A DNA stretch of 64,000 nt from UBA2561 sp964577275 (lineage in GTDB: Bacteria; Bacteroidota; Bacteroidia; Cytophagales; Thermoflexibacteraceae). Below the pieces are notes generated by a model. It was not told the DNA's origin. It searched no databases and saw only the letters and a list, made by a program, of their open reading frames with translations. The stretch lies in NCBI GenBank assembly GCA_964577275.1, contig CAZNYR010000001.1, positions 1 through 64,000 on the forward strand, in the 5' to 3' direction. Of the stretch, positions 36,989 to 46,585 are shown one piece after another. How positions within the stretch are numbered: the first letter of the stretch is position 1; every line of letters begins with the position of its first letter. The position numbers and the translations under genes are program-made.

Positions 36989-37513
36989 AAATCGCTTACC
37001 CCGACTTTGGAAATTTTGTCGCTGAAAAAAATTCTCAAAAGAGCTAAAGCCTACCACGCGCACGGACATATTTTATACCTCGAACTCATCGATGAACATG
37101 AATGGGTGGCAGAGGTCGAAGGAACTGAAATTTATCATACGTATATTAAAATTGATGGAAAATATGCTGAATATAGGTGTAATTGTCCGTATGATTGGGG
37201 AGAAATTTGTAAACACGTCGTAGCCGTTTTGTACGAAATTCGAGAAACTGAGGCGCAATTTTCGGTCGGTTTGGTAGGAAAAATACTAAAAAAGACAGTC
37301 GAAGGCTTGACAGAAACCCAACTTCGAGAATTTGTTTTTGATTTGGCAAAACAAAATTCGTATGTTCGACAAGAATTATTGGAGGAGTTTGGTGATGAAG
37401 ATTTAGACCCGAAACCCAATGACCATCACATCATCAATCTGGCGGTGTCCCTCAATCCATTGGGCAAAATGTTCGGCAAGCAAGTATTTTTGTTCGGCAA
37501 GCGGATATTTTGA
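36985..37513 (+). pseudogene. SWIM zinc-finger gene, frameshifted and 3'-truncated
   Basis: The natural start is the ATG at 36985, overlapping the previous stop as ATGA. It reads MKIAYPDFGNFVAEK and then hits a stop at 37045. One base less in the A7 run at 37025-37031 would continue directly into ILKRAKAYHAHGHILYLEL, the usual start of SWIM proteins, which is otherwise open only from a TTG at 37007. The zinc motif CNCPYDWGEICKH (CxCx7CxH) is intact, followed by LTETQLREFVFDLAKQN. Family resemblance stops near 37400, where the frame enters the opposite-strand kinase gene and ends at 37513 with meaningless residues; full-length SWIM proteins are much longer. A sequencing error in the A7 run is possible, but it would not explain the lost 3' part. 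Confidence 0.7.
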
Positions 37514-40500
37514 AATCTCCAATAACAAACTTTTAAATCTTTTTTTCATAAACTTTCGGGCTTCCGAGCCTCCAAATTGGTCTTGGTAGCCGTCCGAAAA
37601 CAAATAATAAGTCGTGGTAGGGTCGAATGATACCCGATGTCTGGTAAAATGACGTTGCAACTGTTCGATTTTTCGGACTCCTCCGATAGAGAATTTATCG
37701 CCCATAATTTCGGTCAGTACACCATTTTTGACTATGACCAACGGATTTTTTGCGCCCGCAAATTCGATGCATTCTTCCTGTTTGTTAATCACACACAAAG
37801 ACATATCCATCCCATCGCGATTGGCGGTTTCGGGTTGTTTGAGAGCCTGCGTAATTTCGGTATGTAAACGATTTAGGATTTCATCCGCATTGGTAATGCC
37901 CAAAAGATTGACAATTTCGTTGAGCAAATCATTGCCAATCAAAGACATAAATGCGCCCGGTACGCCGTGTCCCGTGCAGTCGATGGCGGCAATAATCGTT
38001 TTATTTTCCTTTTGCGTAAACCAATAAAAATCGCCCGAAACAATATCGCGCGGTTCAAAAAAGACAAATGCTTCCGAAAATGCGTTTTCGAGTTCCGAAA
38101 TTTGGGGTAACATCGCCTCCTGAATCCGTTTGGCATAATTGATGCTGGCAGTAACGGCTTTATTTTTAGTATTGAGTTCGTTATTTGCGCCGTCTAATTT
38201 GTCGTTAATTGCCTGTAATTTAAGGGCTTGCATCGCCATACGCTGGTTTTTTAGTCCCAGTTCGGCGGTGCGTTCTTTTACTTTTTCTTCCAAATTTTCG
38301 TACAAAGTTGCATTCTGAATCGAAATCAAAATTTGTGAAGAAAGCATCTTCAAAACCTGCAATCTATCCGAAGTGAATGCGCCCGTAATGAGTCGATTTT
38401 CCAGATATAAAATCCCGCCTACTTTGCCTTGATTAAATAACGGCATACAAAGCACAGATTTGGGCTGTACTTTTCGGACATAATGCAATCCCGTGAAGGC
38501 ACCCCGATTTGATATATCATTGAGTAACAGGCGTTTCTGTGTCCGAATGACGTAATTTACGATTTCGCTGGATAACAACGGTTCATTTGTATAACCATCT
38601 ACTTGATGCAAAGGAATCGACTGCAAGACGTTGGTTGCCGAACTATCCGAACAGGCTTCGGCTTCGACAAACCAATCATTCTCTTTGGGCAAAACCAATA
38701 ATCCACGTTGTGCGCCCGCATTTTCGATAATAATTTCGATTACTTTTTCGAGGGCTTTCGCCAGCACGATTTCGCCTGCTAAGGCTTGGGAGGCTTTGAT
38801 AATGCTAAATAAATCCAGCGAAGAGCTATTTTCTGTGTATTTATTTTCTTCCAGTCCATCTTTGGCTCGTGCCGATACTTTACGCAAATGCGAGGTGTAT
38901 TTATCCTCCAATTCCTGTACTTTACGGATTGCGCCCCACGTTTGATACTCGAAATGAGCATTTTTTAGGTATAAAGTCCCGAATTGAGGTTTATTTTTGG
39001 CTAACCAAAATTTGCCCGCCAATTCGTTTGCCAACGCCTTGACTTGCACAAATTCGTTCTCCTCGGCAGAGGCGATGGCTTTGTCATAATAATCCATCGC
39101 CACCTCAATATCTTGAGTGATGCGAGCCAACTCCGCCTTGACCAAATAATACCGATGGGCATAATTTTCAGGGGCATTCTTGGTATAAATTTTTAATTTT
39201 TCAAGATTTTCTTGAATTTTAGCTTGATATTTTGCCTGTAATTCGGCAGAAACATCCGCATAAAGTGCCGCCAAAATCAAGGATTGATAAAAATACAAAT
39301 CGGCAAGGATAAATAATCCCTGCATCGTGTGGGATAATTTTTCGGTCTGCATCACAAACCGCAATGCCGTCCCATAATCTCCATACAAATAATGAATCGA
39401 GGCTTTTAATAACTGAAAATAGGCAATCGAACTAAGGCTATAACTATTTTGTGCTTTTTCCAAAAATTGCGCCTCGTCAATATCTGGCGTTTTGAAACTA
39501 TCTTTATCTTCTGTTTTTCCTGCTAAGTTATTGATTGCCAAGTCAAAAGCCCGCACGCCATCCGCAATCCAATAATGTTCGTACTTTTCGGCGAGTGCCA
39601 GTGTTTCAGGCAATCCTGTCAGGATTTTATTCAGATTTGTGCCTTGATAATATTGTCGTACCACCTTGAGCAATCGTGTAAAAGCCACATACGGCATATT
39701 ACCAGATTCTTGGGCGGCGGCGTGGGCTTTATCGTTTAGGAACTTGCTATTTTTGAGGTGTTCTTTCCATGGATTGACATAATTTGCCATAATGGTATAA
39801 TTGGCAGCTATCAAGAACGAATTATTTGCCTCATCACTAAGTTGGCACGCCAGTTTGATAAAGCGTTGTCCTTTGTCCACCTCATCAAATTGCGAAGCCA
39901 ATACATTGGCATAATTGCCATAGCCTAAGGAAGCGAGGGATAAATTTCCGTATTTGATGCACGTTTGTACGACCAGAGTTGTCAGATAAGCATGATACGC
40001 CACTTCGCCAAGTAAATGACTGATTGTCAGCATATTAACCAAAATTTTAACCCGTATTTTTTGGTGCGTATCGGTCAATTTAGGCAATTCGTGAAGCGAT
40101 TCGATGCTTCGGGATTCCAAGATGGCATCAATATTTTCTTTTTCTTTTTGGATAAGTTCGTGGAGTTGATTTTCGGGTAATTTTTCGCCCAGACATGCTA
40201 AGGCTTCTTTGCCTACATTGAGGGCTTTTTGGTATTTTCCGCGTGCAATGTATTGAACTAGAAGGACATAATACGCTTCGGCTTTTTCGATAGCATTGTT
40301 TACCTTATGAATCATTTGGGAGATTTCGACTTCCGACTCCTGATATTTTCCAATCAAATAAGTTGCCGAGGCGTGTGCCTTGTGCAACTCAAAAGTCAGT
40401 TGGTGGTGCGAATCCCACGCATTTTCGGGCAATAACGAAAGTCCCGTTTGCAAATAAATCTGGGCGGTTTCGTAGGCTTGCGTAGCTTTGGCGGTTTCGC

Positions 40501-42751
40501 CTGCCTGCAAATTAAGTTCGGCTAATTCGAGCTTATCTGCCTGATGATCAATAAAATCTTTGCCTTGATTGAGTTGATTAACGATGTCAAAAATACGTTT
40601 GCTGCCTTTGCGTTTGATGCGTGCGGCATAAATATTTTTGAGTAATTGTCCGATGTTCAGATGCAGTTTACGCCGTTTTTGCTCATCCATCTGCATATAA
40701 ACCGCCTGATGAATGCGAACGTGTGCAAATTTATAATAGCGATTATTCTCGAAAATCAAGCCCATTTTGAGGGCATCTTCGATACTTTTAATGGTTTCTT
40801 CTTTGGGTTTGCCATAAATTTCGGTCAAGGTTTTGAGGTCAAACCGATTTCCGATGCAGGCAGCAAATTCCAAGACTTGCCGTGCGGTAGGGTCTAATTT
40901 TTGGATTTTATTTGCCATTAATTCGACCACATTATCGGTAATATTCAAATCTTGAATTTGTGAAATATCCCAAACCCAAATGCCACGTCCAGCATACTTT
41001 TCGCCGGGCGATGGTTGGGCTTCCCGCCTGAAAGTCAGCAAGTTTTCCTCGTAAAGTGAGGTCAGAAATTGATGCACAAAAAACGCATTTCCTTGTGTTT
41101 TGGCATACACCAACTCGATAAGCGGACGGGCATATTCTGGCGTACAGTGCAAGGTATCGCAAATGATATCTCCGACCGCCTGCATATCCAGATTGCCCAG
41201 CGATAAGGTCTTGAGCCGAAGCGACTGGGCGTGTAATTGGTCCATGATTTTCTGAAATGGATGCTCCGCTTCCACCGCTGATTGCCGATAAGCTCCAATG
41301 ACCAAAAAATATTTTTCATTGCCCAGCATCAGGCTTTGGAAAAGTTCGAGCGAGGCAGTATCTGCCCACTGAAATTCATCAATAAAAGCCACAAATGGAT
41401 GTTCTTTGCGAGCGATGGTTTCAATAAATTTTCGGAAGGTTTGCTGTACACGATTGCGGGCAGATTCGGCAAATAACCGACTCTTTTCGAGGGCTTCGGG
41501 CGTATCCAACAAAAAGCGTAAATTTGGGACAACTTCCGTGATAATCGCCACATCCTCACCGAGTTGCTGATGCAATTTGGTTTTCCAGTTGGCGACACTT
41601 TCGCCACTTTCTCGTAGAATTTCATCGGTCAAACTCCGAAAAATTTGTACCCAAGCCGAATACGGTACGTCCCGATGCAATTTATCAAATTTGCCCGCCG
41701 AATAATAGCCGTTTTGTTCCACGACCATTTTGCGGATGCGTTGCATCAGGCGTGATTTTCCTACGCCGGGTTCGCCCGCCAAAATGACCAATTCTTTATT
41801 GCCTTTGCAGACGCTTTCAAAGGTTTTGTTCAGCACCCGAATTTCTTTTTCGCGTCCATAAAGGCGGTCTGGAATCCGAAATTCATCCGAAATATCGTCC
41901 TGTCCGAGTTCAAAATTTTCAATTGTGCCTGTCGCCTCCAAACTCACCAAACATCGCTGCAAATCAGCCTGTAAACCATACGCCGTTTTATACCGATTTT
42001 CGGGATTTTTTTGTAATAATTTCAGGATAATATCGGACAATATGGACGGGATTTCGTCCTTGATTTCGGTTGGTGCTATCGGATTTCTGGCAATATGAGC
42101 ATGAATCAAACTCATGCGTTCTTGGTCTAAAAATGGAGGTTTTCCCGTCAAAATGGCATAAAAAGTAGCTCCCAGCGCGTATAAATCTGCCCCAAACGCA
42201 ATTTTTTGGTCGGTTCTGCCCGTTTGTTCGGGGGCAATGTAAGCCAATGAAGTATTGGCGCGCCCTGCGTGATTAATGGCACCCGTTTTATTGACTTTGG
42301 AGGCAAAGCCAAAATCAATAATTTGGATGTCATTTTCGTATTTGCCGACCAAAATATTGAACGGATTGAGATTACAATGCACCACGTTTTGTTGATGAAT
42401 ATTGCTCACGATTTCGGTAATTTTGACGGCTAATTCCAAAAAATCCAGAAATATCGAGGAGCTGGGCAACTCAAAACGCTTTTGGAGCGTTTGTCCTGCA
42501 AAATAATCCAAATACAAGGCGTATCGGTTATTGATGCGGGTAAGTTTGTAGGCTTTACGAATGCCCTGAACGTGCGTCAGGCGGCGCGTGATTTCATAGT
42601 CATTGGTGAGCTTATCTACTTCGGTGGGTTCAGGAAATTCATGTCGCAACATCTTGATAACCACCAACGTATCATCAAACTCGCTCATTTCCTGAAAATA
42701 AAGCAAGGATTCTGCGCTTTCATGAATTAATTTTGCCGAAGGACTAAGCAT
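37403..42751 (-). CDS. Kinase-like / AAA ATPase / GAF / PP2C multidomain signalling protein
   Basis: The 1,782-residue protein begins with a Ser/Thr kinase fold (1-270): ATP Lys in VVIK (Lys33), DFG (146-148) and APE (173-175) are present, but the catalytic loop reads HCNLNPFN, with Asn127 where the catalytic Asp belongs. An AAA_16-type ATPase follows, Walker A GEPGVGKS (326-333) and a FIDEFQWAD Walker B. Residues about 700-1330 are helical, TPR-like. A GAF domain (about 1370-1510, GGILYLENRLITGAFTSDRL) and a short coiled coil lead to a SpoIIE-type PP2C phosphatase (about 1560-1782) with its metal residues (GDFYWF, AIDCTGHG, SDGYQDQFGG). The layout is known from large bacterial sensor kinases. 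No transmembrane segment is seen. The gene is alone, with its 3' end overlapping the broken SWIM gene. Confidence 0.85.
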   Translation of the reverse strand: MLSPSAKLIHESAESLLYFQEMSEFDDTLVVIKMLRHEFPEPTEVDKLTNDYEITRRLTHVQGIRKAYKLTRINNRYALYLDYFAGQTLQKRFELPSSSIFLDFLELAVKITEIVSNIHQQNVVHCNLNPFNILVGKYENDIQIIDFGFASKVNKTGAINHAGRANTSLAYIAPEQTGRTDQKIAFGADLYALGATFYAILTGKPPFLDQERMSLIHAHIARNPIAPTEIKDEIPSILSDIILKLLQKNPENRYKTAYGLQADLQRCLVSLEATGTIENFELGQDDISDEFRIPDRLYGREKEIRVLNKTFESVCKGNKELVILAGEPGVGKSRLMQRIRKMVVEQNGYYSAGKFDKLHRDVPYSAWVQIFRSLTDEILRESGESVANWKTKLHQQLGEDVAIITEVVPNLRFLLDTPEALEKSRLFAESARNRVQQTFRKFIETIARKEHPFVAFIDEFQWADTASLELFQSLMLGNEKYFLVIGAYRQSAVEAEHPFQKIMDQLHAQSLRLKTLSLGNLDMQAVGDIICDTLHCTPEYARPLIELVYAKTQGNAFFVHQFLTSLYEENLLTFRREAQPSPGEKYAGRGIWVWDISQIQDLNITDNVVELMANKIQKLDPTARQVLEFAACIGNRFDLKTLTEIYGKPKEETIKSIEDALKMGLIFENNRYYKFAHVRIHQAVYMQMDEQKRRKLHLNIGQLLKNIYAARIKRKGSKRIFDIVNQLNQGKDFIDHQADKLELAELNLQAGETAKATQAYETAQIYLQTGLSLLPENAWDSHHQLTFELHKAHASATYLIGKYQESEVEISQMIHKVNNAIEKAEAYYVLLVQYIARGKYQKALNVGKEALACLGEKLPENQLHELIQKEKENIDAILESRSIESLHELPKLTDTHQKIRVKILVNMLTISHLLGEVAYHAYLTTLVVQTCIKYGNLSLASLGYGNYANVLASQFDEVDKGQRFIKLACQLSDEANNSFLIAANYTIMANYVNPWKEHLKNSKFLNDKAHAAAQESGNMPYVAFTRLLKVVRQYYQGTNLNKILTGLPETLALAEKYEHYWIADGVRAFDLAINNLAGKTEDKDSFKTPDIDEAQFLEKAQNSYSLSSIAYFQLLKASIHYLYGDYGTALRFVMQTEKLSHTMQGLFILADLYFYQSLILAALYADVSAELQAKYQAKIQENLEKLKIYTKNAPENYAHRYYLVKAELARITQDIEVAMDYYDKAIASAEENEFVQVKALANELAGKFWLAKNKPQFGTLYLKNAHFEYQTWGAIRKVQELEDKYTSHLRKVSARAKDGLEENKYTENSSSLDLFSIIKASQALAGEIVLAKALEKVIEIIIENAGAQRGLLVLPKENDWFVEAEACSDSSATNVLQSIPLHQVDGYTNEPLLSSEIVNYVIRTQKRLLLNDISNRGAFTGLHYVRKVQPKSVLCMPLFNQGKVGGILYLENRLITGAFTSDRLQVLKMLSSQILISIQNATLYENLEEKVKERTAELGLKNQRMAMQALKLQAINDKLDGANNELNTKNKAVTASINYAKRIQEAMLPQISELENAFSEAFVFFEPRDIVSGDFYWFTQKENKTIIAAIDCTGHGVPGAFMSLIGNDLLNEIVNLLGITNADEILNRLHTEITQALKQPETANRDGMDMSLCVINKQEECIEFAGAKNPLVIVKNGVLTEIMGDKFSIGGVRKIEQLQRHFTRHRVSFDPTTTYYLFSDGYQDQFGGSEARKFMKKRFKSLLLEISKYPLAEQKYLLAEHFAQWIEGHRQIDDVMVIGFRV

Positions 42752-43106
42752 CTATTTTTCAGTCAGTTATATAAATTACAATGGTTTTCTTGAGGGGTTC
42801 TCAATCAAATAAACAAAAATCATTCTGAAATTATCAAAATCAAGGCGATTGTATCGTAAGTGGCTCATAAACAACAAAATAATTTTGCTACAAGTTTGTG
42901 ATTGGGTGAATTGTTTGCTTATGATTTTGGAAATTACTCACGAAGGCAACCACAAGATACAAAAATAAACCCAAAAATCGAAGCACACCTCGTCCCGAAA
43001 TTACTTGATTTTTAGCTTCAAATCCAAACAATATGCCGACTATTCGGCGGATATATCCGATATTTGTACTCTTTTTATTTGCAAATATTCAATACCTTAC
43101 CTTTTT
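42752..43106. other. Gene-free interval between the kinase-like gene and the dioxygenase gene
   Basis: The two genes diverge, so both promoters should be here. I see no strict TAnnTTTG box on either strand and no strong hairpin. An in-frame TTG at 43005 would extend the dioxygenase by 34 unconserved residues and is rejected as a start. Confidence 0.4.
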
Positions 43107-44078
43107 ATGGAAAAAGACCAATTATCGCCCGAAGTGATTGAAAAAATCCAAGCCCTCGAACAGAAATATCGGGCAGGTGGACAGAATTTACTCTCGTATC
43201 TGGAAGGACTTTTATATACCGATTACCTAACTTACTGGGATTATATTCGGCTCGATACGCTGATGAGCCTCCAAAACCCCCGAACAGATTATCCTGATGA
43301 ACATATTTTTATTATTTATCATCAAATTACCGAATTGTATTTCAAACTGGTTATTAGTGAAATCGAACAGATTACCGAAAAAAATGGCTTCATTACCGAA
43401 GCCGAAATGCTGAAACGCCTGAAGCGCATTAATCGGTATTTTGTGCATCTGGTCAGTTCGTTTGATGTCATGGTGGGTGGCATGGAACCCGAACAATTCC
43501 TCAAATTTCGGATGGCGTTATTGCCCGCAAGTGGCTTTCAGTCAGCGCAATACCGAATAATTGAAATTTGCGCCACTGATTTGATTAATTTGGTTGATAG
43601 AGAAGCACGCCCCGATATTCCGCTCGATGCAACTATCGAAGAAATGTTCGAGAATATTTACTGGAAAAAAGGCGCAACAGATTTACAAACAGGCACAAAG
43701 TCCCTGACACTCAGGCAGTTTGAAATAAAATATACTAAAAAATTTATTCAGACCGCCTACCAATATCGCACCAAAAATATATGGCGATTGGTCGATAAAA
43801 AATTCCGTGATTCCCAGCCCATTGCCCAAGCCTTACGCCAACTCGATGCCTTAGTCAATATTGATTGGCCGCTTTCGCACTATGGCTCGGCGATTCGGTA
43901 TTTGCGTAAGGCGGGAAATCATGCCGATGCTACGGGCGGTACAAATTGGGAAAAATATTTACCGCCAAAATTTCAGCGCAGGATGTTTTTTCCTGACCTC
44001 TGGACGGACGAGGAAAAAGCCGAGTGGGGCAAAACTTGGGTCATCAAACAGATGAAAAATATTGAGATTGATTCCTAA
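43107..44078 (+). CDS. Tryptophan 2,3-dioxygenase family protein
   Basis: TDO opens the indole ring of L-tryptophan to give N-formylkynurenine, using haem iron. From the ATG at 43107 the protein has 323 residues. Family blocks are LLYTDYLTYWDYIRLDTLMSL, the substrate-binding YHQITELYFKL, the FRMALLPASGFQSAQYR core with its conserved Arg, and, near the end, WPLSHYGSAIRYLRKAG with the probable haem-ligand His258, followed by ATGGTNWEKYL, the equivalent of the GTGGTxG loop. The last block is more divergent than in Xanthomonas TDO. A cyclase-family gene that could take the next step lies at 9652-10404. No kynurenine pathway genes adjoin it. Confidence 0.88.
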   Translation: MEKDQLSPEVIEKIQALEQKYRAGGQNLLSYLEGLLYTDYLTYWDYIRLDTLMSLQNPRTDYPDEHIFIIYHQITELYFKLVISEIEQITEKNGFITEAEMLKRLKRINRYFVHLVSSFDVMVGGMEPEQFLKFRMALLPASGFQSAQYRIIEICATDLINLVDREARPDIPLDATIEEMFENIYWKKGATDLQTGTKSLTLRQFEIKYTKKFIQTAYQYRTKNIWRLVDKKFRDSQPIAQALRQLDALVNIDWPLSHYGSAIRYLRKAGNHADATGGTNWEKYLPPKFQRRMFFPDLWTDEEKAEWGKTWVIKQMKNIEIDS

Positions 44079-44096
44079 GTAATATTGAGTATTGAA

Positions 44097-44127
44097 ACGA
44101 TATAATTATTTGAAAATCAATAAATTA
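44097..44127. repeat. Dispersed repeat, copy 1
   Basis: These 31 bases (starting ACGATATAATTATTTGAAAA) recur exactly at 63327-63357, and similarity extends a few bases on both sides. Related forms are at 9631-9654 and, inverted, near 46671-46700. The core is an imperfect palindrome around TGAAAATCA. Confidence 0.75.
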
Positions 44128-44169
44128 TATTCAAATCAGACGATAAACTAAATTTGAATCATTACTTAG

Positions 44170-44199
44170 TCGTCCCTGAAAAAACATTTTCAGGGACGA
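44170..44199. terminator. Bidirectional terminator between the dioxygenase gene and the 117-residue protein gene
   Basis: A perfect 13-bp stem, TCGTCCCTGAAAA (44170-44182) with TTTTCAGGGACGA (44187-44199), has a four-base loop and lies between convergent 3' ends. Confidence 0.85.
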
Positions 44200-44206
44200 T
44201 TATTTA

Positions 44207-44557
44207 CTACGAAATGGTCAATTCTGTTTGTGATTGATAAAATTGACGAAATTTCGCTTTTTGGATTTCTCGTTCCAAAATCAAAGCGGCAAGCTCATCA
44301 GCCATCTGCGTCAAATCGGGGGTTTGCATCGCTTTTTTAAATTTTTGTTCATGGACATCAATCTGATAAACGCCTTGCAAAAGTCGCTCAAAATCATGTT
44401 GTAACAAATATTGCATCAAGGCACTAAGTTTGGCTTGTAGTTCTTCCCATGAACTGGCTTTTTGTATAAACTCCTGATGGTCAGAACTAATCTGAAGATG
44501 TTTTTGGAGCAAACTTTGTACCGTAGGCAATAAATTTTCCGAAATAGAGGTCGTCAT
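44207..44557 (-). CDS. Small hypothetical helical protein
   Basis: From the ATG at 44557 the protein has 116 residues; a GTG at 44596 would add 13. It is predicted to be all helical, Gln- and Leu-rich (VQSLLQKHLQISSDHQEF, LMQYLLQHDFERLLQGVYQ, ADELAALILEREIQKAKF), with no membrane segment, signal peptide or cysteines. The amphipathic heptads suggest a helical bundle or an adaptor that packs against a partner. I recognise no family. The TPR gene lies just upstream on the same strand (96 bases between them), so the two could be co-transcribed. Confidence 0.55.
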   Translation of the reverse strand: MTTSISENLLPTVQSLLQKHLQISSDHQEFIQKASSWEELQAKLSALMQYLLQHDFERLLQGVYQIDVHEQKFKKAMQTPDLTQMADELAALILEREIQKAKFRQFYQSQTELTIS

Positions 44558-44653
44558 TTTAGTTGCAAATTTAAAATTAGAAGGTTCTCTTGGCACAGAT
44601 TTTCAGTAGCCAAACTTAACGCATTCGATTTTCCTATCCCATTAAAAAGCGAC

Positions 44654-46453
44654 TTAATTGAGCTTATCGCCTCGCAGTTCCCGAAATCGTTTTCGGGCTT
44701 CGGCAGTATATAAACTTCCGGGAAAGGTAATAATATGGTCTTCGTAATGTTTCATGGCTTTTTCTGGATTTTTAAGATTTTCCTCGTAAATTTTTCCGAG
44801 CAGAAAATTGGCATCATCCGCATAGATATCATCGGCATAATCGCTCATAATTTTCTGTAAATAAAGCACGGCATTTTCAAATTCGCCCAATTTCAGATAT
44901 AAGTTGGCTTGTTGCCAGTAGATTTCATCAGTCAGGGAATGTCCCTTGAAATCCGCCAACATTTTAGTATAATTTTCGAGGGCTTGGGTGTATTTTCCCT
45001 GAAAAATCATCAAATCAATTTCCGAATAGCGTTTCAGAGCGGTATCGGATGTGTCCAACGCCAAATTATCGCCAATGAGCAACGATAAATTCATGGCATC
45101 ATTGGCAATTTCCCGACTGGTTGCCAGTTTGAGAATGTCCAAATGTGCCTTAGATAGCTCAAATTCGCCTTGATAATACGAAAGTTTGGCATTTTTCAAT
45201 TTCGCCAAATGTCCCAAATCGGTATTTTTTTGTGTCTTTTCGACCTGCGAATACAACAAAGAAGATTCCCACGGCTCATCTTTGAGGATATAAATATCGC
45301 CCATATCGAGTTTGGCACTGGAAATCAGTTGTTTATCAATATCGCTTTGTTGTGTCAGGGCTTGTAAAATCACGATTGCCGTATCTCGATTATCCAGATA
45401 AAAGGCTTGCAATAGTGCCAAACTGCGGGCAGCTTCGGCGGTATATCGAATCAACCCCAATTCATCAATAACTTGCTGATAATCAATGGCTAATGAACGT
45501 ATTTCGTTTTTATCAACAGGAAATGTATGCTTCACTAATTCCTCTTTGGCATTGACCAAACGGCGTTTGGCATCGGGATAAACGCCTTTATTTTTGTACT
45601 TTTCGGTCAGGTGTCGAAAAATTTTAATTGCCACCTGATATTCCTTGTTTTCTAATGCTAATTCCCCAATTTCATAAATTTGTGTTCCTTCCAATCGCCT
45701 GCGTCGGTCGATGGCGCGCGCCTGCAAAAATGCCTTATTAAATTGCTTTTGTTGAATATAAAACCACGCTAACATTTGATTATAAACCATCAAATCGGGA
45801 TGTTTTTGAACGTATTTCAGGATGGTCATTTCGACTTTTGTAAAGGCATTCTCATCCTGAATGCGCGCCTGCAAAATGCCTTGGATGTACTCTAATTGAT
45901 AATCTTGATGCTCCAGAATTGCCATGTAAGTATCGACCATTTTATCAATTTTTCCGGATATAGCGTACAAATTTGCCAGCTCAAACAAAAAATCTGTACT
46001 TCCTCGATTTTGTCCGATGAGATATAATTTTTCGGCATATTCATATAAATCTTCATTCAGAAATTTTCGAGCGGCATAACGCAACGCCATATCGTCATTT
46101 TGCACCCGTTGAATATACGTATCAAACTGATTATCAGCCTCTTGCTTGCGGCGTTGTTGTATCAGAAAAATCCCATAATCGACATTGAAGGTCGGGTCGG
46201 TCGGATTTCGTTTTGTGCCTTGTTTGAGGTATTTTTCGGCATCTTTGCTGTTGCCTGTTTTGGCTAAGGTTTCCAGATAATTTTGATGGATTATCGAATG
46301 ATTCGAGGGGTTTTTAGCTAATTTTTCGTAGAGCGCAAGGGCTTTCTCATATTCCTGATTTTCAAAGTATTCCGTAGCTAATTCCAAATCTTGAGCCGTC
46401 ATTCTGAACCATATTCCCAAGAAAATGGCTACTAAAATTCCGTATTTTTTCAT
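44654..46453 (-). CDS. Secreted TPR-repeat protein
   Basis: The 599-residue protein has a signal peptide (residues 4-19, cleavage after RMTAQ) and then tetratricopeptide-like repeats throughout: LATEYFENQEYEKALALYEKL, LYAISGKIDKMVDTYMAIL, LFYIQ-type and AKLKNAKLSYYQGEFELSKAHL units, ending with LGKIYEENLKNPEKAMKHYE. The last repeats resemble those of outer-membrane-assembly TPR proteins such as BamD or YbgF (PGSLYTAEARKRFRELRG). A periplasmic scaffold is the safest inference. The following small gene may be in the same transcript. Confidence 0.78.
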   Translation of the reverse strand: MKKYGILVAIFLGIWFRMTAQDLELATEYFENQEYEKALALYEKLAKNPSNHSIIHQNYLETLAKTGNSKDAEKYLKQGTKRNPTDPTFNVDYGIFLIQQRRKQEADNQFDTYIQRVQNDDMALRYAARKFLNEDLYEYAEKLYLIGQNRGSTDFLFELANLYAISGKIDKMVDTYMAILEHQDYQLEYIQGILQARIQDENAFTKVEMTILKYVQKHPDLMVYNQMLAWFYIQQKQFNKAFLQARAIDRRRRLEGTQIYEIGELALENKEYQVAIKIFRHLTEKYKNKGVYPDAKRRLVNAKEELVKHTFPVDKNEIRSLAIDYQQVIDELGLIRYTAEAARSLALLQAFYLDNRDTAIVILQALTQQSDIDKQLISSAKLDMGDIYILKDEPWESSLLYSQVEKTQKNTDLGHLAKLKNAKLSYYQGEFELSKAHLDILKLATSREIANDAMNLSLLIGDNLALDTSDTALKRYSEIDLMIFQGKYTQALENYTKMLADFKGHSLTDEIYWQQANLYLKLGEFENAVLYLQKIMSDYADDIYADDANFLLGKIYEENLKNPEKAMKHYEDHIITFPGSLYTAEARKRFRELRGDKLN

Positions 46454-46585
46454 GTTTGCTATTGATTTTTTCTACTAATTTTTTCGTGTATTTCGGAAAA
46501 TTATACAAAATTCTGAACAAAAAAACGCATCTTTTTCATTTTACGCATTTTTGGCGCGATTCCAATACACCGAATATACATTTCG

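Noticed and set aside
43005..43106. N-terminal extension of tryptophan 2,3-dioxygenase
   Set aside because: It starts at a TTG and adds 34 residues without family likeness; the ATG at 43107 fits.
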